The notes: a model not told the origin generated them from the sequence alone. Counted from the stretch's first letter, positions 1 to 9,847 are shown. The stretch is 64,000 nt of DNA from Paenibacillus abyssi (GCF_014640295.1 NZ_BMGR01000002.1:248001-312000), one strand, 5' to 3'. Program-made: numbers and translations.

Positions 1-1
1 C

Positions 2-1783
2 ACTTCCAATCCGAACATTATTAACAAATGGGGCAACTATTACGACGGAACAACGGATTACATGATCAATCCTTATATTAATGCCGATATGCTGCTGCAA
101 TTTGAGCAAAAGATCGGAACGAATGCCATGCTCAGCAAGATGATTAAAGATAACGATGGTGTTCTGGAGATTACGGGCTTTGATCCCCGTTTTTTTGGCA
201 AGGATCCGATTCTTAAGATAAAACAGGGCATGGTTGTGCATAATTTGGATGTACGGGGCGTCATCTTCGGCCAATATGTCTATGTGAATCAAGAAGCGGA
301 CTTGGAGCAAATGAACAATGCGCTGCGAACAGGCGAAATGACGACGGTAAAAGCGACGATCAGCGGCCAGAACGTGCTGAAAAGCTTCATTCCGATGAGC
401 GGAAGCAATAACAGTGACTATGTGATCGGCATCACCATCGACCAAGATGCCATGGAGCAGGGATTAAACCGGCAGCTCCTTATTCACACGCTCATCTCGT
501 TAGGCTTGATTGCCGTCACACTTGTCGCCAGCTATTTTATATCCGGCTTTCTGATGCGTTCCTTGAATCAGGTGCTGGTAACCGTCAATCAGATTGCTGC
601 CGGCAACTTCGGCACTCACATTCCCATCAGCGGTAAAAAGGATGAACTCGGCCTGCTCGCTACAAGCGTCAACTCGATGTCCGACAATCTTGATCATTAT
701 ATGAACCGGCTGAAGGATTCCGCAGAGGAGCTGCGAAGCACGAAGGAATATTTGGAGTCCTTCATCAATCACACCTCCGATGCCATCCATGTATCGGATC
801 TGGAAGGCAATGTTACGCAGGCGAACAAAGCATTTGAGGATATATACGGGTGGACCGCGGAAGAGCTGGACGGTGCGCCATACTATAACATTCCTTCCGG
901 ATATGAAGCGGATTACATCAAGCTGTTAAAACAGGTGCTTGAGGGTGAGGCGATAGCTGATTACGAGACCGTACGGCTGACCAAGGACGGCCGGATGATA
1001 GACGTCAGCCTTACCATTTCCCCGATTCGTGACGGTCGCGGGAAAATCATCGCCATCGCTTCCATCTCGCGGAATATAACGGCGCGCAAGCAGACCGAGG
1101 AGGTGCTCCGCCGCTCGGAGAAGCTTTCAGTCGTGGGCCAATTGGCTGCCGGAGTCGCCCATGAAATACGAAATCCGCTGCAGACATTGAAAGGCTTCGT
1201 GCAGCTTAACAAATCGAAGGGCACACTAAATGAGGGCCATCTGGATATCATGCTGTCCGAGCTGGACCGGATTAATTTCATCGTCAGTGAGTTTCTTGTC
1301 CTTGCCAAGCCGCAGGTTACCTCGATTCAGCCGATCGATATCCGGGAGACGGTGAACAGCTTAATCGTCTTGCTGGATTCACAGGCCCATCTGAACAGCA
1401 TTGAATTTGAAACAGCCTTTGAAGCTGAGCTGCCGCAGGTGATGGGCGAGCCGAACCAGCTTAAGCAGGTATTCCTCAACATCATGAAAAATGCAATGGA
1501 AGCCATGCAGGATGGCGGCACGATCCGAATTGAGATTGCCAAGGGCGATGACAAGGGACAGGTGGTCATTCGATTCATCGACCAAGGCGTCGGCATGACT
1601 GAGGAAGAGCTGCAGCGGATCGGCGAGCCGTTCTTTACGAATAAGGAAACGGGAACCGGGCTGGGTCTTATGGTCTGCCAGCAGATCGTCGCTAATCATA
1701 AAGGGAAGCTGAATTTTTATAGTCAATTGGGTGAAGGCACGACAGTAGAGGTTATTCTTGGCAGTAATTACAAGGAAGCATAG
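2..1783 (+). CDS. PAS-containing membrane sensor histidine kinase (5' end outside window)
   Basis: The reading frame is open from base 2 with no stop, so the N-terminus lies outside the window. The visible part starts inside an extracellular Cache-like sensor domain. A membrane helix follows at about residues 137-163, counted from the ATG at base 62, then a HAMP linker (164-215), a PAS domain (230-350), a HisKA domain with the phospho-acceptor His in GVAHEIRNPLQTL (about 366) and a C-terminal HATPase with GTGLGL. The kinase core resembles KinA/KinB-type kinases, which feed the Spo0F-Spo0A phosphorelay in bacilli. No response regulator lies next to it, so it is an orphan kinase; the phosphorelay role is inferred. 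dgt starts 52 bases downstream on the same strand. Confidence 0.88.
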   Translation, partial: TSNPNIINKWGNYYDGTTDYMINPYINADMLLQFEQKIGTNAMLSKMIKDNDGVLEITGFDPRFFGKDPILKIKQGMVVHNLDVRGVIFGQYVYVNQEADLEQMNNALRTGEMTTVKATISGQNVLKSFIPMSGSNNSDYVIGITIDQDAMEQGLNRQLLIHTLISLGLIAVTLVASYFISGFLMRSLNQVLVTVNQIAAGNFGTHIPISGKKDELGLLATSVNSMSDNLDHYMNRLKDSAEELRSTKEYLESFINHTSDAIHVSDLEGNVTQANKAFEDIYGWTAEELDGAPYYNIPSGYEADYIKLLKQVLEGEAIADYETVRLTKDGRMIDVSLTISPIRDGRGKIIAIASISRNITARKQTEEVLRRSEKLSVVGQLAAGVAHEIRNPLQTLKGFVQLNKSKGTLNEGHLDIMLSELDRINFIVSEFLVLAKPQVTSIQPIDIRETVNSLIVLLDSQAHLNSIEFETAFEAELPQVMGEPNQLKQVFLNIMKNAMEAMQDGGTIRIEIAKGDDKGQVVIRFIDQGVGMTEEELQRIGEPFFTNKETGTGLGLMVCQQIVANHKGKLNFYSQLGEGTTVEVILGSNYKEA

Positions 1784-1835
1784 TCCCGCGGGAGCAGGAT
1801 GAGCATAAACTATCGATAGAAGGAGGCCAGGGATA

Positions 1836-3152
1836 ATGGACTTGCGAAAGCTGCGGTTGGATGAGCCCTCCAGCCATACCTATAGTGAAGAACGCGATGA
1901 ATATGAACGGGACTACGCGCGTCTGATCCAGTCTCCGGCCTTTCGCCGGCTGCAGGGCAAATCGCAGGTATTCGGCGCCGGAACCGGCGACTATTACCGG
2001 ACGCGCTTGACCCACTCGATCGAGGTGTCGCAAATTGCGCGCGAAGTCGCACGTAAGCTGCCGCGCCAATACCCGTTTCTGAATAAACGGGAGCACCCCG
2101 GTTTAATGATGGACCCCGCCGTGGTGGAATGCGCAGCCCTGGCTCACGATTTGGGGCATCCGCCTTTTGGACATAAGGGCGAAGAAGTGTTGAATCGACT
2201 GCTGCTTGAGCACAGCGGCTTGCCTTACGAGGGCAATGCCCAAAATTTCCGGATTCTGATGTTTCTCGAGAAGCGTGCCGGGAGCGGCAGCGGCCTGGAT
2301 CTCACCGCCGCCGTACTGCTGGCGATTAATAAATATCCGTTCCGGTTAGGCGAACCCGGCCGGCTCAAAGGCGTCTATCCGTCGGAATGGGAAGATATCG
2401 AGCAGCTCCGCTTCAAATGGCAGATGCCGGCTGACTGCGGAACGCTGGAAACCCAACTCATGGATTTATGTGATGATATCGCTTATTCGACCCACGACAT
2501 TGAAGATGGCATCCGGGCAGGGAAGATCCGCATGGACCGGGCTTTCTTCGAGGACAGCCGTCTGGTGGAGCATTTGGTCCAGGAGATTATCAACGATGAG
2601 GGCAACTCCGATGTGAATTGGGATGAGATCGATATTCCGTCGATGGTACGGCGTGTACTGGCGGCGTATTATGAACAATGGGAAGAAATATATCTGGCCT
2701 GCGAAAGAGAAGCCTCCCGTACACGCAGGGAGATGAAAGCCCGCTGGGTCAGCCTGTTTGCCAGCAGGGTCGGCATTATCGATGATAAGGGGAAGAATTG
2801 GAAGCGGGTGACCTTCGTCCGCGACGGCGTACAGGACTATGAGCTGCTGCGGACGATGGAGATCATAAAGAAGCTTGCATGGGTCACACTGATTAAAGAT
2901 TTCCGCGTTCAACGGCTGCAGATGCGCAGCGAGATTCGAATTCGCCGATTATGGGATAGCTTTATCGTTCCGGATTACGGACGGCTCATCATTCCTCCCG
3001 ATTGGATTGAGAACTATGAGCTTCACAAAAACAAGTGGAGCTGGCCCCGTTTTGTCGCCGATTATATATCGGGCATGACCGATGCCTACTCAGAGAAAGT
3101 CTATACCGAGTTGTTCGCCGGCCGTTCCGGAACGATCTATGAGATGGATTAA
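1836..3152 (+). CDS. dgt: deoxyguanosinetriphosphate triphosphohydrolase-like HD protein
   Basis: 438 aa cytosolic protein of the dNTPase (Dgt) family, which hydrolyses dNTPs to deoxynucleoside and triphosphate. The metal-binding HD site is visible: His in RLTHSIEVS and the paired AHDLGHPPFGH (about residue 104), with a further Asp in MDLCDDIAYSTHD. The N-terminal RDYARLIQSPAFRRLQGKSQVF is typical of the family. The ATG is preceded by AGAAGGAGG at good spacing. Its stop overlaps the stop of the convergent oxidoreductase gene by 3 bases, so no terminator separates them. Which dNTP is preferred cannot be read from the sequence. Confidence 0.9.
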   Translation: MDLRKLRLDEPSSHTYSEERDEYERDYARLIQSPAFRRLQGKSQVFGAGTGDYYRTRLTHSIEVSQIAREVARKLPRQYPFLNKREHPGLMMDPAVVECAALAHDLGHPPFGHKGEEVLNRLLLEHSGLPYEGNAQNFRILMFLEKRAGSGSGLDLTAAVLLAINKYPFRLGEPGRLKGVYPSEWEDIEQLRFKWQMPADCGTLETQLMDLCDDIAYSTHDIEDGIRAGKIRMDRAFFEDSRLVEHLVQEIINDEGNSDVNWDEIDIPSMVRRVLAAYYEQWEEIYLACEREASRTRREMKARWVSLFASRVGIIDDKGKNWKRVTFVRDGVQDYELLRTMEIIKKLAWVTLIKDFRVQRLQMRSEIRIRRLWDSFIVPDYGRLIIPPDWIENYELHKNKWSWPRFVADYISGMTDAYSEKVYTELFAGRSGTIYEMD

Positions 3153-4198
3153 GAAAGAGCTAATGTAATGGTCCGCTGCTCCCGGCTGCTTTCGATGGCA
3201 GCTTCAATGATCCGCATCGTATGAAGCGCATCGGTTGCGGGGACCGGCACCTCGCCGCCTGCTGAGATCGCCTTGGCCAACTGCCCGTAGTACATCTCAT
3301 AACAGCCCCGCCGCGTTTCAATTGTAGAACGCATGGTCAGCCCGCCTGCTTCTGTTGTCATTTGCCCGAACCCGGCAGGCTGGTCCTCACCATAGCCATG
3401 GTCGCCAGGACGAACGCCCCGCTTAAGCTGCTCTTCCTGCGGATCCAGACCGAATTTGATGAAGCTGCCTTGATCCCCGTGCAGTTGAAACCGAGGTCCG
3501 GGCTGTTTAACTAATGAACCCGAGTGAAGTATGGCCCGCATGCCGCCCGCAAATCCGAGAACAAGATGATAATAATCGACAATCTGCGTGCCTTCCCGCT
3601 CCATCCTCAAATCCGCCCACACCGATTCCGGTTTTCCAAACAACGTCAAAGCCTGGTCAATCAGATGCGAACCAAGATCATATAAAATGCCTGAGCCCGG
3701 GAGCTGATGCTCCTTCCAGCGATTCTGCAGCTGTGGACGATAGCGTTCAAAATGGGATTCATAAAGGGAAAGCCTGCCCAGCATCCCCGTTTCCAGCAGG
3801 CTCTGCACCGTCAAGAAATCCCCGTCCCAACGGCGATTCTGATACACCGACAGCACCACGCCCTGCTGGTCAGCCAATCCGATCAGGTCCTCCGCTTCCG
3901 CTGTCGTGACCGTGAATGGTTTCTCGACGACTACATGCTTGCCAGCCAGAATCGCCTGCTTGGCATACTCATAATGCGTTGCGTTCGGACTGGTTACGAC
4001 GACAACATCGATGTCCTGCTTGACGAGCAGGGAATCCACATCCGGTATCACTTCCGTGTGCGGATAATCCTGATGCACCTTGTCTGCACTCGATGAAACG
4101 ATGGCCCTAAGCTGCAATTCCTCCACACTGTCAATAAGCGGCGCATGAAACACAGAACCGGACAACCCATAACCGATAATGCCTATGTGAATCGTCAT
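3149..4198 (-). CDS. Gfo/Idh/MocA family NAD(P)-dependent oxidoreductase
   Basis: 349 aa. The N-terminal Rossmann fold begins IGIIGYGLSGSVFHAPLI, and the family's EKPFTVT strand (catalytic Lys region, about residue 95) and the C-terminal alpha/beta domain are present. These enzymes oxidise or reduce sugars, inositols and related compounds; the substrate cannot be told here. The frame extends 48 codons further upstream, but GGAGGGG sits just before the ATG at 4198, so that start is chosen. The gene runs convergently into dgt and shares the 4199-4420 intergenic region with the divergent diguanylate cyclase gene. Confidence 0.87.
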   Translation of the reverse strand: MTIHIGIIGYGLSGSVFHAPLIDSVEELQLRAIVSSSADKVHQDYPHTEVIPDVDSLLVKQDIDVVVVTSPNATHYEYAKQAILAGKHVVVEKPFTVTTAEAEDLIGLADQQGVVLSVYQNRRWDGDFLTVQSLLETGMLGRLSLYESHFERYRPQLQNRWKEHQLPGSGILYDLGSHLIDQALTLFGKPESVWADLRMEREGTQIVDYYHLVLGFAGGMRAILHSGSLVKQPGPRFQLHGDQGSFIKFGLDPQEEQLKRGVRPGDHGYGEDQPAGFGQMTTEAGGLTMRSTIETRRGCYEMYYGQLAKAISAGGEVPVPATDALHTMRIIEAAIESSREQRTITLALS

Positions 4199-4317
4199 AT
4201 GTATCCCCTCCGTATCCATAAGTGACCCCAGTATACCCCTTCCCATTCGCCAATTCAATCCAACTATGTTCTCGTTCTTACACATTATCTGCGAGTTTAC
4301 CGAATCTATATATATTT

Positions 4318-4380
4318 TTCGACAAAATTTTCGAAAAACCATAATTTTTTGTCGTTTAATGTCGAAATAATAAGTATAAT
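4318..4380 (+). promoter_or_regulatory. promoter with several Spo0A-like boxes
   Basis: A -10 TATAAT lies at 4375-4380 with no good -35. In place of the -35 there are 0A-box-like 7-mers: TTCGACA (complement of TGTCGAA) at 4318-4324, a one-mismatch copy near 4330-4336, TGTCGTT at 4350-4356 and TGTCGAA at 4360-4366. TGTCGAA is the known Spo0A-binding core. Boxes overlapping a poor -35 are typical of Spo0A-activated sigma-A promoters. Spo0A control is inferred, not shown. Confidence 0.55.
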
Positions 4381-4420
4381 CACGGTAAGAACATTCACAA
4401 ATGTGAAGGGGTACACATCA

Positions 4421-6058
4421 ATGTCCATTCATCTGAGAACCTACTATGCTGTCACCAGTGCGCTGTTAATCATTATATTGACTACATTTTTAAGCTTTAA
4501 TATCAGCAATCAGGCCACGGCTAAAGTCGAAAGTGAAATCGGCAATTCCCATGCTGCCCTGGCTTATCAAATGGCCGATAAATTAGATCATTATATGTGG
4601 TCGCGTTCCGGTGAACTCAAAGTGCTGAGCAAGCTGGAAATTCTGCGCGATCCCCATGATCCGGCCGATATTCAAAACCTGCTCGAGCAATTGAAAACGA
4701 GCTTTCCCGCATTCTCCTGGATAGGCCTAACCAATGCTGACGGCATCGTGGAAGCGGGTACCGGCACCATCTTGGAAGGCTTCGACATCTCTGAACGCCC
4801 CGTATTTAAGGAAGCCCAATACAGCACCTTTATTGGCGACGTGCACGACGCCGTTCTTTTAGCCAAGCTTCTTCCTAATCCTAGCGGAGAAACCCTGAAA
4901 TTCGTTGACATCGGCACACCGATCCATAATGCCGACGGTGCCTTCATCGGGGTACTTGCCGCCCATTTAAGCTGGGAATGGTCGCAGGGAATCCGGGATT
5001 CGATTATTAAACCTTTGAAAATTAAAAACAGGAACCAAATTGAAATTTTCATCATTAGCGCTGAGGATAATCGCGTGCTGCTTGGACCGCATCATATGAT
5101 CGGGGCATCGCTGAATTTGAACAGTATTTCTGAAGCTAGAGAGAAAAAAAACGGCTGGGAAATTGAGCAGTGGCCGGACGGACTGCAATATTTAACCGGT
5201 TATGCCTACGGCAAAGGATATGCGGATTACCCGGGACTGGGCTGGACCGTTCTCGTACGGGAACCGACTGCGACCGCATTTTCCTCTTCCGTTGAATTGC
5301 GGCAGTACATCCTTTGCTTGGGAATCGTCTCCAGCCTTATCTTTGCTTTCTTGGGCTGGCTGTTAGCAGGGAAGATCGCCAAGCCGCTGCATCAATTCGC
5401 GATAACGGCCGATCGCCTTCGTAACGGCGAAAAGGTTGAAGTGCCTTATTTTAAGGGTATCAAAGATATCGAGGTGCTCTCCACGTCGCTGCGCGACCTG
5501 CTTGCAACCCTTATCAAGACGGAGACCCGGCTGGGCAGGATGGAAGATCTCGCGCATCATGATAAACTAACCGGACTCTCTAACCGGACTGCGCTGGATC
5601 ACTTTCTGATGGATATCACGCAAAGGGCGGAACAACATAACGAGACCTTTGTTTTCTTATATTTTGACTTAGACGGTTTTAAGAGCGTAAACGATACGTT
5701 AGGCCACCATGCGGGAGACCTATTGTTGAAAGAAGCTGCGCTGCGCTTGCAAACAAGGCTGTGCGAAGGGGAATCCATCTTCAGGTTGGGCGGGGATGAG
5801 TTTATCCTGGTGTTATCTGCGTCCACTGCCGAACCTACGGACGAGGCCAACGCAATCTCCGAAAGGATCATTGAAACTATAAATCAGCCGTTCTATATTG
5901 ACGAAACAAAAATCCGGATCAGCTGCAGCATTGGCGGCGCCGTATGGCCCGATGATGCAACTGATCCTGTGAGGGTCATCCGCCTCGCGGACAGCGCACT
6001 TTATATCTCCAAAAATAATGGCAAAAACCGCGTTACTTTCTATCACGATACGAAGTAG
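4421..6058 (+). CDS. Cache-HAMP-GGDEF diguanylate cyclase
   Basis: 545 aa membrane enzyme that should make cyclic di-GMP from two GTP. There is an N-terminal membrane helix (residues 9-30), an extracellular double-Cache-like sensor (about 35-285), a second helix (about 297-318), HAMP, and a C-terminal GGDEF domain with an intact GGDEF motif (about residue 457) and the preceding DKLTGLSNR. The RxxD inhibitory I-site expected just upstream of GGDEF is replaced by CEGE, so product inhibition may be absent. The longer frame from 4349 lacks a ribosome site; GTGAAGGGG precedes the ATG at 4421. There is no EAL domain. The Spo0A-like boxes upstream suggest a link to sporulation or biofilm. Confidence 0.9.
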   Translation: MSIHLRTYYAVTSALLIIILTTFLSFNISNQATAKVESEIGNSHAALAYQMADKLDHYMWSRSGELKVLSKLEILRDPHDPADIQNLLEQLKTSFPAFSWIGLTNADGIVEAGTGTILEGFDISERPVFKEAQYSTFIGDVHDAVLLAKLLPNPSGETLKFVDIGTPIHNADGAFIGVLAAHLSWEWSQGIRDSIIKPLKIKNRNQIEIFIISAEDNRVLLGPHHMIGASLNLNSISEAREKKNGWEIEQWPDGLQYLTGYAYGKGYADYPGLGWTVLVREPTATAFSSSVELRQYILCLGIVSSLIFAFLGWLLAGKIAKPLHQFAITADRLRNGEKVEVPYFKGIKDIEVLSTSLRDLLATLIKTETRLGRMEDLAHHDKLTGLSNRTALDHFLMDITQRAEQHNETFVFLYFDLDGFKSVNDTLGHHAGDLLLKEAALRLQTRLCEGESIFRLGGDEFILVLSASTAEPTDEANAISERIIETINQPFYIDETKIRISCSIGGAVWPDDATDPVRVIRLADSALYISKNNGKNRVTFYHDTK

Positions 6059-6130
6059 GGTTAGGGAAGTGCAGGGCCGTCCAGCCTGGTTCACCTATCC
6101 TCGGGTATTCCAGTTATCCCCTGCCGATGG

Positions 6131-6175
6131 AAAAAGAAGGCTCCTTCTGTGCCTGCAAGCACGAAAGGAGCCTTC
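6131..6175 (-). terminator. Rho-independent terminator of the MMPL gene
   Basis: The stem is GAAGGCTCCTT (6136-6146) with AAGGAGCCTTC (6165-6175), with a nested GTGC/GCAC. On the minus strand it is followed by a T-run (6131-6135). It sits between two convergent genes, 13 bases past the MMPL stop. Confidence 0.85.
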
Positions 6176-6187
6176 TCATCTTTATTA

Positions 6188-9100
6188 TTACATGGTTGTG
6201 CTGCGTGGAGTCGAATGCGCGTCCGCTGGAGATGCCGCCGCAGGCACTTCCTCCTCCTCCTTACGCATGAACGGCCACCAATTCGCCTCGCCGAATATGC
6301 GCACCATTACCGGGATGAAGAGCGGCAGCATAAAGAGTGCGTATAAGAACAGCCCGCAGAGTACGATGGTAGCAATCTGCAGCAGCGACATGACGCCTGA
6401 TGGCAGCATCGCCGCGAAAGTTCCACCGAGGATCACCGCCGCTGATATAATGACGGTACCCATGTTCTTCATCGATAATAGAATCGCCTCGGCAGGGCGC
6501 AAATGACGGTATTCCTTGAATCGGTCCATAAGGAAAATACTATAGTCAATGCCCAGGGCAACCAGGATGACGAAGCCGAAGAACGGAACCGCCCAGCTAA
6601 TCCCGGAGTAGCCGAGAATGCGTACGAACAGCACCTCTGTAATCGCCATAGAAGTATAGTAAGTTAATAACAGCGATAAGATCAGATAGATCGGCATCAC
6701 GAACGAACGGAACAGCACGATCAGGATAAGGGCGATACCGATAATCATAAGCATCACGGTACGTGAGTAATCCTCTGCCGAGATTGTCCGCAGATCATTA
6801 TTCATACTCGATACACCATCTACTGCGAAGGTCGCATTTTCGAATTCGGTACCCTTCAACGCGCGTCCGACGGCCGATTTCAGATCATCGGTTTTCTCCA
6901 GTGTCTCCACTTCATACGGGTTGCCTTCGAAGACAACATCGAATTTGGCAATCTGGCGATCATCAGACATATAGACATCGAGCGCCGATTGGAACTCTTC
7001 GCTGTGGATCGCCTCCTCCGGAATAAACCAGCCGCTGATTTGGCGATTCGGTGCATCCGATAATTCCGTCAGGTAACCTTGCGCCGATTGAAGCCCGCCG
7101 GACAAGTCGGACAACCCGTCAACACTCTGGTTCAGGCCGTCTGTTAACTCGCCCAACTGGCCATTCAGCTGTGAGAAGCCATCCTTCAACGCCTGCTGGC
7201 CGCTCGTTAATTGGTCGAGGCCGCCGGTTAGCTCAGGCAGACGGCCCACAATTTGCCCCTGTCCGTCAGCAGCCTGCTCGATGCCCGCTTGCAGCTGCCC
7301 GATGCCGTCTGCGATGGATGCGAGGCCTTGTGCCAGCGCCCTCTGGCCCCCCACCGCTTGCTCAAGTCCTGTATTCGCCCGGTCCAACCCCTCGCCAAGT
7401 CCGGCTAGCTGGCCGTTCAATTGCTTCAGCCCCGCGCTCAGCCCAGCCGCCTGACCTTGAAGTAAGGAAACGGTATTTTGCAACTCCGCGAACTGTTCAT
7501 CATTTTGCAGCTCCGGATATTTCTCCGATAAATCGCCCAGTCCTTGCTGAACACCTGACAATCCCTCCGCCAGCTGGGATTGACTGTCAGCGACGTCTTT
7601 ATACCCTGCTATCAAGCCATCAACGCCCGTTCCCATCTGCTCGTAGCCGGCCAGCAGCTCCTGCGATGCCGCGGCGAGCCGGTCTGCACTGGCTTTTGCC
7701 TGCTCCAGCCCTTCTCTGAGCTCACTTGCGCCGACTGAACCGTCCCGAAGCCCCTGCTCGATATGCTTCAATCCATCACCCAGCTGTACAACGCCCGCTT
7801 TCAGTTCGTTCGTGCCGCCAATGAGTTGATCTGCACCGCTAACAGCCTCACTGAGCTTCGGTGCGTTCTGACTGAGCGCGGTGCTCGCTTCCGAGAGACC
7901 CTGTCCGATTTGGCCCAGACCGTCCTCCCCTTCTCCAAGTCCGCTGCCCAGCGTTTCCACCTGCTGCGCCACCTGGAAATCCTCCATCGCATCACCGGTA
8001 GGGCGCGTAGCGCTGCGGACAGTTTTCACGCCATCAACATTGGCTAGTTCCCGGCTGATCTGTTCCATTGCAGCCAAGCCTTCAGGCGTATCCAGCGGCT
8101 GGTCGGTCTTCACGACGACCGTGGATGGCAGCGATTCGCCTGGCCCGAAGCTGTCTGAGATGACCTGGAACGCTTTAACCGAATTGTATTTATCTCCGAT
8201 CTCATCCAATGAGTTGAATGATATCGCGCCTTTGTAAGCCGATAAGAAAGGCACGATCAGAACAGCCAGAATAACAAGCGCCCAGATCGGCTTTCTTAAG
8301 GAGAACTCGCCGACCGCTCCCCACAGCCTGCTCTGTTTATGCTCCAAGGAACCCTTCGCAGGCCAGAAGATCGCTTTACCCAGCACCGCCATGAAGAATG
8401 GAACAAGGGTTACTAATGCGATCATCAGCACCGCTACGCCGACGGCTACGGCGACCGCGGAACGGTACAACACAAAGGTCGAAAAACCGATCGACGCGAA
8501 TCCTACCAACACCGCAAGTCCGGAGAAGAATACCGTCCTTCCTGCGGTTCTGTAGGTGGCAAGCACCGCTTCTGTCTTATTGCCTCCGCTGTGAACAAGC
8601 TCTTCCTTGAAACGGCTGATCAACAGAATACAGTAGTCCGTACCAATCCCGAACATAATCGCCACCATGAAGATTTGCGTAAAGTTCGATAACGGGAAGT
8701 CCGCATATTCAACCAGATAAGCAACCACCGACTGTGAAGCAATATAACTGATCCCCACCGCCAGCAGCGGGATAAACGGCGCAACGGCCGAGCGGAATAC
8801 GATAAATAGGATGGCCAGAATAAACACGAGCGTGATCAGTTCGGTCTTCTTTAGCCCTTCCTCCGAGCTCTTGATTACATCCTCGTTAATCAGCCAATTG
8901 CCGGTATAGTAATGCTCGACTTGGACGTCAGACAGCGCTTCGTATAACGAATCGCTCATTTCTGACGGCTCGCGCCCGTTTGCATCCATATTGACCAGAG
9001 CAAGCACCGTTTTGCCGTCCTCAGACACCATCTGATGCTCTAATTCCTTCATGTCAAAATGGGTCATAACGGAGGTAATGCCATAGGCTTCCTCCCCATT

Positions 9101-9388
9101 CTTCAACAGATTGATGCCGCGCTCTGCCTCAGCCAGATCCGCGGCGCTTAATCCGTTCTCATTGTGAAAAACAAGCACCGAGGACACCTCATTGGTTCCT
9201 TCCTCAGACTGTCCATTCATTTCATTTAATAACTCCGCAGCAATCGTCGAGGAATAGCCGTCCGGAACATTAATCTGCCCCTTCTCCCGCACGAGCTCCG
9301 CCATATTGGGCGCAGTAAACACCAAGCCGACAACAGCAACCAGCCACAAGGCCAATATCACCCATTTGAATTTCAATACGGTCTTCAT
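6188..9388 (-). CDS. MMPL/RND-family exporter with long Gly-rich coiled extracellular insert
   Basis: 1066 aa inner-membrane transporter of the MMPL family (RND superfamily), similar in layout to B. subtilis YdgH. There is one N-terminal membrane helix, an extracellular loop, a first bundle of about six helices (about residues 180-385), a very large second extracellular region (about 400-860) and a second six-helix bundle ending in a charged tail. The second loop is built from many degenerate repeats of the form LxxGLxxLxxG between about residues 475 and 790, probably a long coiled rod. It lies 9 bases downstream of a MarR gene on the same strand, so the two form a regulator-pump operon. The substrate is unknown; a lipid or hydrophobic toxicant is likely. 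Confidence 0.9.
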   Translation of the reverse strand: MKTVLKFKWVILALWLVAVVGLVFTAPNMAELVREKGQINVPDGYSSTIAAELLNEMNGQSEEGTNEVSSVLVFHNENGLSAADLAEAERGINLLKNGEEAYGITSVMTHFDMKELEHQMVSEDGKTVLALVNMDANGREPSEMSDSLYEALSDVQVEHYYTGNWLINEDVIKSSEEGLKKTELITLVFILAILFIVFRSAVAPFIPLLAVGISYIASQSVVAYLVEYADFPLSNFTQIFMVAIMFGIGTDYCILLISRFKEELVHSGGNKTEAVLATYRTAGRTVFFSGLAVLVGFASIGFSTFVLYRSAVAVAVGVAVLMIALVTLVPFFMAVLGKAIFWPAKGSLEHKQSRLWGAVGEFSLRKPIWALVILAVLIVPFLSAYKGAISFNSLDEIGDKYNSVKAFQVISDSFGPGESLPSTVVVKTDQPLDTPEGLAAMEQISRELANVDGVKTVRSATRPTGDAMEDFQVAQQVETLGSGLGEGEDGLGQIGQGLSEASTALSQNAPKLSEAVSGADQLIGGTNELKAGVVQLGDGLKHIEQGLRDGSVGASELREGLEQAKASADRLAAASQELLAGYEQMGTGVDGLIAGYKDVADSQSQLAEGLSGVQQGLGDLSEKYPELQNDEQFAELQNTVSLLQGQAAGLSAGLKQLNGQLAGLGEGLDRANTGLEQAVGGQRALAQGLASIADGIGQLQAGIEQAADGQGQIVGRLPELTGGLDQLTSGQQALKDGFSQLNGQLGELTDGLNQSVDGLSDLSGGLQSAQGYLTELSDAPNRQISGWFIPEEAIHSEEFQSALDVYMSDDRQIAKFDVVFEGNPYEVETLEKTDDLKSAVGRALKGTEFENATFAVDGVSSMNNDLRTISAEDYSRTVMLMIIGIALILIVLFRSFVMPIYLILSLLLTYYTSMAITEVLFVRILGYSGISWAVPFFGFVILVALGIDYSIFLMDRFKEYRHLRPAEAILLSMKNMGTVIISAAVILGGTFAAMLPSGVMSLLQIATIVLCGLFLYALFMLPLFIPVMVRIFGEANWWPFMRKEEEEVPAAASPADAHSTPRSTTM

Positions 9389-9397
9389 CTCTCTTTG

Positions 9398-9847
9398 TTA
9401 CTCCTCTCCGGGTTCCATAAGCACTCTTGCCAATTTCTCATACGTCTCAATAAATGCCAGCCCCTCCTGCTCGCTAAAATGCCGGATATACTTCGCCAGA
9501 AGCTCCTGCATTTTCTCTTCCATCGTGTCGGAGAGCCGCTTCCCCTCTTCCGTCAGCATCAAATACGTAACCCGGCGATCCTTTTCATCCGGTACCCGCC
9601 GAATTAATTCCTTATCCGATAACCGGGTAATAATCGCGGTGATGGAGCTTTTGCCCACGCAGAAAATATCCGCCAGCTCCGATGAGGTCGCACGCTCATG
9701 TTCACGGATATAACGGATGGTGGAGTATTGATCGATTGTCAGCTCTTCCTGCATCAACTCACGGATCAGCGCATTCAATCTGCGGTTCACCGTAAAGTTC
9801 GCCTGTTCGTAACGTCTGATGATGTCTATGAGCAGTACCTTGTCCAT
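9398..9847 (-). CDS. MarR family transcriptional regulator of the MMPL pump
   Basis: 149 aa winged-helix repressor, similar in size and context to B. subtilis YdgG (partner of ydgH). The DNA-binding part is at about residues 50-105 (ATSSELADIFCVGKSSITAI, then a wing with KDRRVTYLMLTEEGK). N- and C-terminal helices would form the dimer interface. It is the first gene of the operon with the MMPL exporter. Its own promoter region holds inverted repeats, so autorepression relieved by a pump substrate is the likely mode. The ligand is unknown. Confidence 0.9.
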   Translation of the reverse strand: MDKVLLIDIIRRYEQANFTVNRRLNALIRELMQEELTIDQYSTIRYIREHERATSSELADIFCVGKSSITAIITRLSDKELIRRVPDEKDRRVTYLMLTEEGKRLSDTMEEKMQELLAKYIRHFSEQEGLAFIETYEKLARVLMEPGEE

